NCBI GenBank assembly: GCA_005884715.1 | Contig: VAZZ01000490.1 | Location: 1 to 8,229 of the forward strand | From: Alphaproteobacteria bacterium | GTDB lineage: Bacteria; Pseudomonadota; Alphaproteobacteria; Rhizobiales; Aestuariivirgaceae | DNA: 8,229 nucleotides | Direction: 5' to 3' | Shown: positions 7,538-8,229 of the stretch, piece by piece | Layout: each line of letters begins with the position of its first letter | Numbering within the stretch: position 1 is the first letter of the stretch | Notes under the pieces: generated by a model | Seen by the model: only the letters and a program-made list of their open reading frames with translations | Told to the model about the DNA's origin: nothing | The model's database searches: none | Made by a program: the position numbers and the translations under genes

Positions 7538-8229
7538 CATTGCGCCTGAACTGCCGTCTGGTCGCGTCCATCGATCGGCGCCAGCGATAGAGATTGCCCG
7601 CTGGCCACGAGCATGTCGCGCAAGCTGGCGATCCGCTCGGGCGGCGTGTTGACCAGCACAACGAAGCACAAGGTGGCGCTCACCCGGCCGGTCTCGTCCT
7701 TGATGGGCGCTGCGATGCAATGCGTATAAGGATCGATAAGGCCCGATGTGGCGCACCACCCTTTCTGGCGCGCCAGCGCAACCGCTCCCAGGAAATCATC
7801 GATCGTCATGGCTGTGCCGCGTGGCGGATGAAGGTCATCGGGCGTCAGCATGGCGCGGATCTCCGCCTCGGAGAAGTCCGCCAGCAGCAGCCGGCCTGAC
7901 GCCGTCCAGGGCAGCGGAATCCGCACGCCGACTTCCGAGCTGACGCGGAACGGCCGCTGCCCCGAGCTCATATGGGCGACGGTATATTGGCGCTCATGCA
8001 GCACGCAGAATTGCGTCGTCTCGCCGGTTTCGCGCGCCAGCCGCTCGACCTCGGCGCGGGCGCGCTCGAATAGATCATGGGCGCGCAGATAACTCATCCC
8101 GTAAAAATAAATCGCCTTGCCGAAAAAGATCTCGCCATTGGGACCGGTGCTTTCGAGCAATGACGCATCCATCAGGCTTTTGACCAGCGAATAGATCGTC
8201 GATCGCGGTGCTGCGAGCGCGCGAGCCAG
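7537..8229 (-). CDS. IclR-family transcriptional regulator (5' partial)
   Basis: This is an IclR-type regulator: an N-terminal winged helix-turn-helix that binds DNA and a C-terminal GAF-like effector domain. The reading frame stays open to the right edge, giving 230 visible residues. The first 19, including PRSTIYSLVKSL, match the recognition-helix region, so the real start is outside the window and the ATG at 8172 is internal. The family is usually about 250-280 residues, so roughly 25-45 are missing. In the effector domain, VGVRIPLPWTASGR (100-113) and HCIAAPI (170-176) fit the family's conserved P-x-x-x-(T/S)A-x-G and CIAAP blocks. IclR proteins typically control catabolic genes and respond to small organic acids or aromatics, but the ligand here cannot be read from sequence. 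The gene converges on trxA, leaving 53 bp between stops; any regulated neighbour is likely upstream, beyond the right edge. Confidence 0.9.
   Translation of the reverse strand: MARALAAPRSTIYSLVKSLMDASLLESTGPNGEIFFGKAIYFYGMSYLRAHDLFERARAEVERLARETGETTQFCVLHERQYTVAHMSSGQRPFRVSSEVGVRIPLPWTASGRLLLADFSEAEIRAMLTPDDLHPPRGTAMTIDDFLGAVALARQKGWCATSGLIDPYTHCIAAPIKDETGRVSATLCFVVLVNTPPERIASLRDMLVASGQSLSLAPIDGRDQTAVQAQ

Noticed and set aside
7136..7759. A 207-codon minus-strand open frame over trxA and its terminator.
   Set aside because: It is antisense to the conserved trxA gene and crosses the terminator; the IclR frame explains the right half better.
8172..8172. ATG at 8172 (minus strand) as the start of the IclR regulator.
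   Set aside because: The in-frame sequence upstream of it encodes the helix-turn-helix recognition region, so the protein starts beyond the window.
1..8229. A hidden defence system, mobile element, CRISPR array or RNA gene.
   Set aside because: The window is almost filled by recognised housekeeping and regulatory genes; I saw no transposase, terminal inverted repeats, spaced repeat array or tRNA-like fold.

Overview
This window looks like ordinary alphaproteobacterial chromosome, probably from the Rhizobiales or a relative. Three things point there: GC-rich coding sequence with strong G/C third positions; AddA and AddB of the alphaproteobacterial type; and the gene order sugar-nucleotidyltransferase, addB, addA, trxA, a layout familiar from that class. 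I cannot name a genus.

Layout. Positions 1-639 (+) hold the 3' part of a MurU-like sugar-1-phosphate nucleotidyltransferase whose N-terminus lies beyond the left edge. Three bases later addB begins with GTG (643-3654, +). addA follows (3651-6968, +) with an ATGA stop/start overlap, so these three genes form one tightly packed, probably translationally coupled unit. A 191-bp gap (6969-7159) carries an imperfect hairpin, some short repeats and a weak candidate promoter. trxA (7160-7483, +) comes next, followed by a good intrinsic terminator (7508-7537). On the opposite strand, an IclR-family regulator (8229 to 7537) runs toward trxA and is cut at its N-terminus by the right edge.

How the genes work together. 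AddA and AddB form the AddAB helicase-nuclease that resects double-strand DNA ends for RecA loading. AddA supplies the UvrD-type motor and one nuclease; AddB supplies a motor-dead scaffold and a second nuclease. The nucleotidyltransferase probably acts in peptidoglycan sugar recycling or another nucleotide-sugar pathway, and shares the operon without an obvious mechanistic link. Thioredoxin 1 is a general disulfide reductase and may have its own promoter. The IclR regulator most likely controls genes outside the window.

I found no mobile element, CRISPR array, RNA gene or evidence of a new system. The least explained part is the hairpin in the addA-trxA gap.
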